From contig NZ_CP030771.1 of NCBI RefSeq assembly GCF_006088715.1, positions 7,004,001-7,068,000 of the forward strand: a stretch of 64,000 nt of DNA, in the 5' to 3' direction. Position 1 is the stretch's first letter; the number at the start of each line of letters is the position of its first letter. A program made the position numbers and the translations under genes. Under the pieces are notes generated by a model. It searched no databases, was not told the origin of the DNA, and saw only the letters and a program-made list of their open reading frames with translations. The DNA comes from Streptomyces sp. YIM 121038. Lineage in GTDB: Bacteria > Actinomycetota > Actinomycetes > Streptomycetales > Streptomycetaceae. Of the stretch, positions 61,597 through 64,000 are shown piece by piece.

Positions 61597-61683
61597 GTGG
61601 TCGGGTTTTCCCGACCACGTCCGGCCAGGTCCGACCACGTCCGGCCAGGTCCGACCACGTCCGGCCAGGTCCGGCCACGCCCG
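61597..61683. repeat. 20-bp tandem repeats with leading hairpin
   Basis: Three exact copies of CCGACCACGTCCGGCCAGGT (61611-61630, 61631-61650, 61651-61670) and a degraded fourth. The first overlaps a hairpin GTGGTCGGG / CCCGACCAC with loop TTTT (61597-61618). It lies between the sigma-factor terminator and the membrane-protein gene. Confidence 0.85.
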
Positions 61684-61698
61684 ACCGAGGACGTGCGG

Positions 61699-61730
61699 AG
61701 GGGGGTGACGCCCCGCGGCGCCACCCCCCT
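61699..61730 (-). terminator. terminator after ECF sigma gene
   Basis: AGGGGGGTG / CACCCCCCT outer stem of nine base pairs, with a further CGCC/GGCG inner stem, 15 bases past the sigma-gene stop. Confidence 0.8.
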
Positions 61731-61744
61731 TCAGCCGTGCCGGA

Positions 61745-62365
61745 TCAGGCCGCGTCCAGGGCCTCGATCAGATTGGCGCGGGCCCGCGCCACCCGGGAGC
61801 GGACCGTGCCGACGGGGCAGCCGATGGCCGCGGCGGCCTCCGCGTACGGCTGCTGGAGGAGCTGGGTGAGGACGAACGCCTCGCGTCGCTCGGCCGGTAT
61901 GCCCGCGAGGAGTTCGGCGAGCGCGATGCCGTCGTCGAAGCCGGGCAGGCCGCGCGGCTGGGCCTGCTCGGCGGCGGTCTGCCAGTCGTCGCGGTCGGAG
62001 AGGCGGGGCCGGGCGGCCGCGTGCCGCAGGCTGTCCACGACGGTGCGCCGCGCGATGGAGAGCAGCCAGGTCCGCGCCGACGAACGGCCCTCGAACCGGT
62101 GCAGGCTGCCGAGCGCCCGCAGGAACGTGTCCTGCGCGAGGTCGTCGGCGGCCTGCGGGTCGGCGCTCAGGTGGGCCACGTAGCGCAGTACGTCGCGGTG
62201 CAGGGCGCGTACGAAACGGTCGACGGCCTCCGGGTCGCCGTCGCGCGCGGCGAGCGCGAGCCGCGTGACGGGTTCGTCGGCGGCGTCGGTGCGGCGGCCC
62301 GTCGGTCGACAGGGCTGGCCTTTCGGGATCTTTCGGGCAGGTGGGGTCGCCAGGGCAGCAGTCAT
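61745..62365 (-). CDS. ECF-family RNA polymerase sigma factor
   Basis: A 206-aa sigma factor. Region 2: LHRDVLRYVAHLSADPQAAD then DLAQDTFLRALGSLHRFEGR and RTWLLSIARRTVVDSLRH. Region 4: AELLAGIPAERREAFVLTQL, then YAEAAAAIGCPVGTVRSRVARAR. There is no C-terminal extension. No obvious anti-sigma gene is adjacent; the Met/His-rich membrane protein upstream on the same strand is the only neighbour. Start ATG follows AAGGACC. Confidence 0.92.
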   Translation of the reverse strand: MTAALATPPARKIPKGQPCRPTGRRTDAADEPVTRLALAARDGDPEAVDRFVRALHRDVLRYVAHLSADPQAADDLAQDTFLRALGSLHRFEGRSSARTWLLSIARRTVVDSLRHAAARPRLSDRDDWQTAAEQAQPRGLPGFDDGIALAELLAGIPAERREAFVLTQLLQQPYAEAAAAIGCPVGTVRSRVARARANLIEALDAA

Positions 62366-62587
62366 CGCCTGAGGTCCTTACGGGTGTCCGGAAACCGGAG
62401 GTGCAGCATCCGGAGTGCGGAGTTTCGGGATCCGGCCGCGACGGCGCGCGGCCGGTGAGGGGTCGTACGGCCCGGTGCCGCCGGGTGGGGCGGTGCGGGC
62501 CGATGCCCGGTGCGCGCACGACGAGGGGCGGCGCGGCGCCGGGCGGCGCCGGGCCGGGTCCGCCGTCGTGGCGGGCCGGGGTACCGG

Positions 62588-62601
62588 CTGTCAGCTGACA
62601 G
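62588..62601. promoter_or_regulatory. 14-bp perfect palindrome
   Basis: CTGTCAGCTGACAG overlaps the stop codon of the Met/His-rich protein gene, about 220 bases upstream of the sigma gene. It could be an operator for a sigma-gene promoter within the gap. Confidence 0.4.
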
Positions 62602-63460
62602 CGATCCCGAGGGGTGGGCCCCGTGAGGTGATGGCGTGGACGAGGAGCAGCCGCCGCAGCCGCCGCGCGCGGTGGTCGCGGCGCGGGCGCAGGCGCGGCC
62701 GGTGCGCGGGCGGCGGCAGCCGGAAGGCGAGCCGCAGCGGCGCGACCAGCCAGCCCGCGACGGCCCGGCCGATGCGGAACGCGGCGCGTTCGCCGTACGC
62801 GAGCCACAGGCCGCACAGCAGGGCGGCGACCAGGTGCGCGGCGAGCATGCCCAGCGGCGACATGCCGCCCATGTCGTGCCCGGCGTGCATGCCGGACATC
62901 GCGTCGGACATGCCGCCCGGCAGCGCGTCGGACGTCCCGTCGGGCAGGGCGCCGCCGCCGTGGCCTCCCGCGGAGGTCATGTGGGTCATGTCGTGCGCGC
63001 CGGGCGTGGGGACGGCCGTCTCCTGCATGCCCATCGAGTGCCGGGTGTGCCCGGCGGCCTCGTGCATCCGGTCCGCGAGTCCCGCGTCGGTCACGGCGCG
63101 GAGCGCGTCCGCCTCCGACATGGTCCCCATGCCGTCCGCCCCGCAGAGCAGATGGCGGGCCCACTGCTGGGCGAGGGACGCCCCGCCGGACGCCGAGGAC
63201 TGGGCCGCGGCCTGCGCGAGCGAGAACCACGTGTGCAGCGCGGCCTGTGCCACGACGGACGCGGTGGTCACCATGAGGACGCCGCGCTCACGCCCGGCCA
63301 GGAGCCAGGCCCCCGCGAACGTGGCGGCGCCCGCGCCCGGCAGCGCCCACCACGGCAGCGGGGACGCCGACATGAGGGCGTGGCCGGTGGCCGCGAGCAG
63401 CACACAGGCGGCCGCGAACACCGCGGCCCGTATCGCGCGACAGCTTCGGCCCCCAGACAT
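62591..63460 (-). CDS. Met/His-rich integral membrane protein, possible copper-related
   Basis: A 289-aa protein not recognised as a named family. Four to five transmembrane helices: AAVFAAACVLLAATGHALMS, WALPGAGAATFAGAWLL, VLMVTTASVVAQAALHTWFS, MLAAHLVAALLCGLWLAYG. Between them lies a loop (about 145-220) packed with Met and His: HEAAGHTRHSMGMQE, AHDMTHMTSAGGHGGG, SGMHAGHDMGGMSPLGM. Such HxxM/MxxH clusters often bind copper(I) or (II). The C-terminal tail is Arg-rich. ATG at 63460; the frame stays open upstream but loses character. It lies upstream of the ECF sigma gene on the same strand. Confidence 0.7.
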   Translation of the reverse strand: MSGGRSCRAIRAAVFAAACVLLAATGHALMSASPLPWWALPGAGAATFAGAWLLAGRERGVLMVTTASVVAQAALHTWFSLAQAAAQSSASGGASLAQQWARHLLCGADGMGTMSEADALRAVTDAGLADRMHEAAGHTRHSMGMQETAVPTPGAHDMTHMTSAGGHGGGALPDGTSDALPGGMSDAMSGMHAGHDMGGMSPLGMLAAHLVAALLCGLWLAYGERAAFRIGRAVAGWLVAPLRLAFRLPPPAHRPRLRPRRDHRARRLRRLLLVHAITSRGPPLGIAVS

Positions 63461-63620
63461 GGCGGCCTCATCTTTGCATCCGCCCGGCGCGGCCAGCGGG
63501 CGGGTCCGGAATGTTCCGCACGGGGCCGCGGTGTGGCGCGGGTCACTGGAAGGGCCGGGAACTGGCGGGGCCGCGCGGCCGACTCCTGACCGGCCGACTG
63601 TCGAGCAGGGGAGCAGCCGC

Positions 63621-64000
63621 GTGGCGAGAGAGCAGGGAGACGCGACGGCGGGGGCCGGGAGCGGGTCCGCCGCGCCGCGTACGTCCGCTGTCGACGCGGC
63701 CGGAAGTGCCGCCGGTGCGGGCGGGAGCGAGGCCGTCGGTGCGGCCGGGGGTGACGCCGTCGGTGCGGCCGGGATTGAGGCCGCCGCCTCGCGTACGTCT
63801 GCTGTCGACGCGGCCGGGAGTGCCGCCGGTGCGGGCGGGAGTGACACCGTCGGTGCGGCCGTGGGCGGGGACCGGGGCGGTGCGCCGGCGCGGGGCGTGT
63901 CGACCGCGCTGCTCACCTGCGCCATGGCCTTCTCGATGCTCCAGCTCTTCCTGCTCGGCGCGCTCGGGCCGCGCCTGGTGGACGGCCTCGGCGTCTCGCC
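63621..64000 (+). CDS. MFS-type transporter, N-terminal part only
   Basis: A GTG at 63621 (GGGGAG upstream) opens a frame running off the right edge: about 95 residues of Ala/Gly/Ser-rich low complexity, then the first transmembrane helix LLTCAMAFSMLQLFLLGALG then PRLVDGLGVS, which looks like TM1 and the first loop of a major-facilitator protein. The low-complexity part contains a 114-bp tandem repeat. Confidence 0.6.
   Translation, partial: MAREQGDATAGAGSGSAAPRTSAVDAAGSAAGAGGSEAVGAAGGDAVGAAGIEAAASRTSAVDAAGSAAGAGGSDTVGAAVGGDRGGAPARGVSTALLTCAMAFSMLQLFLLGALGPRLVDGLGVS
63676..63870. repeat. 114-bp tandem repeat in transporter N-terminus
   Basis: CGCGTACGTC begins at 63676 and again at 63790. 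The second copy (about 80 bases retained) encodes the same RTSAVDAAGSAAGAGGS. The 114-base period is 38 codons, so the repeat keeps frame. Confidence 0.8.

Overview
The window is a high-GC actinobacterial chromosome segment, almost certainly Streptomyces. The evidence is GC-rich third codon positions, many GTG starts, TAGGAT-type -10 boxes placed so that transcripts would be leaderless, and genes typical of the group (sepH, cutRS, DUF5998, DUF4193, DUF3093, DUF3159, DUF3710, a ydaO-type riboswitch ahead of an M23 peptidase). Gene order from parC to the RlmD-like methyltransferase resembles, from memory, the conserved S. coelicolor core around SCO5836-SCO5901. The stretch from the inositol monophosphatase to the methyltransferase also parallels M. 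tuberculosis Rv2701c-Rv2689c. No rRNA, tRNA, CRISPR array or biosynthetic cluster was seen.

Layout. 1-9.2 kb: end of a DUF6082-like gene, a CobW GTPase converging on topoisomerase IV subunit A, a catalytic/non-catalytic M16 peptidase pair, and a c-di-AMP riboswitch with its M23 peptidase. 9.3-18.7 kb: GntR regulator, HPr, a PatA-like lysine acetyltransferase, DUF5998, a phosphatase-superfamily enzyme, thymidine kinase, a two-domain VOC protein and a sulfurtransferase. 18.8-26.9 kb: sepH, a low-complexity membrane protein, a sugar-lactone oxidase with an MFS transporter, ferrochelatase, inositol monophosphatase and a 57-aa protein. 27-33 kb: cutRS, DUF4193, an EcsC-like protein, DUF3093, a hotdog thioesterase, dut and DUF3710.

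33.3-51.6 kb: an IS1182-family element has landed in what looks like a palindromic terminator. It is followed by a complete kdpFABC operon (preceded by a 27-aa membrane peptide) and kdpDE, then OB-fold and DUF3159 genes, two TrkA/RCK genes, a winged-helix regulator divergent from an MMPL transporter, and a KimA-like APC potassium permease. Three kinds of potassium function (Kdp pump, RCK regulatory subunits, KimA-type importer) therefore sit within 17 kb, and a c-di-AMP riboswitch lies elsewhere in the window.

51.7-57.9 kb: an RlmD-like methyltransferase, then two divergent paralogues that each fuse a RecB-like nuclease domain to a DUF2075/Schlafen-group-3-type helicase. Each gene has its own structured leader. 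The two leaders share primary sequence and a nested stem-loop with one compensatory and two compatible base-pair changes, and the 3' arm carries the ribosome-binding site just before a TTG or GTG start. This paired nuclease-helicase cassette, a possible defence system, is the best candidate for an undescribed system. 58-64 kb: NarL-type two-component pair, a polytopic GT87-like membrane protein, an ECF sigma factor, a Met/His-rich membrane protein, and the start of an MFS gene.
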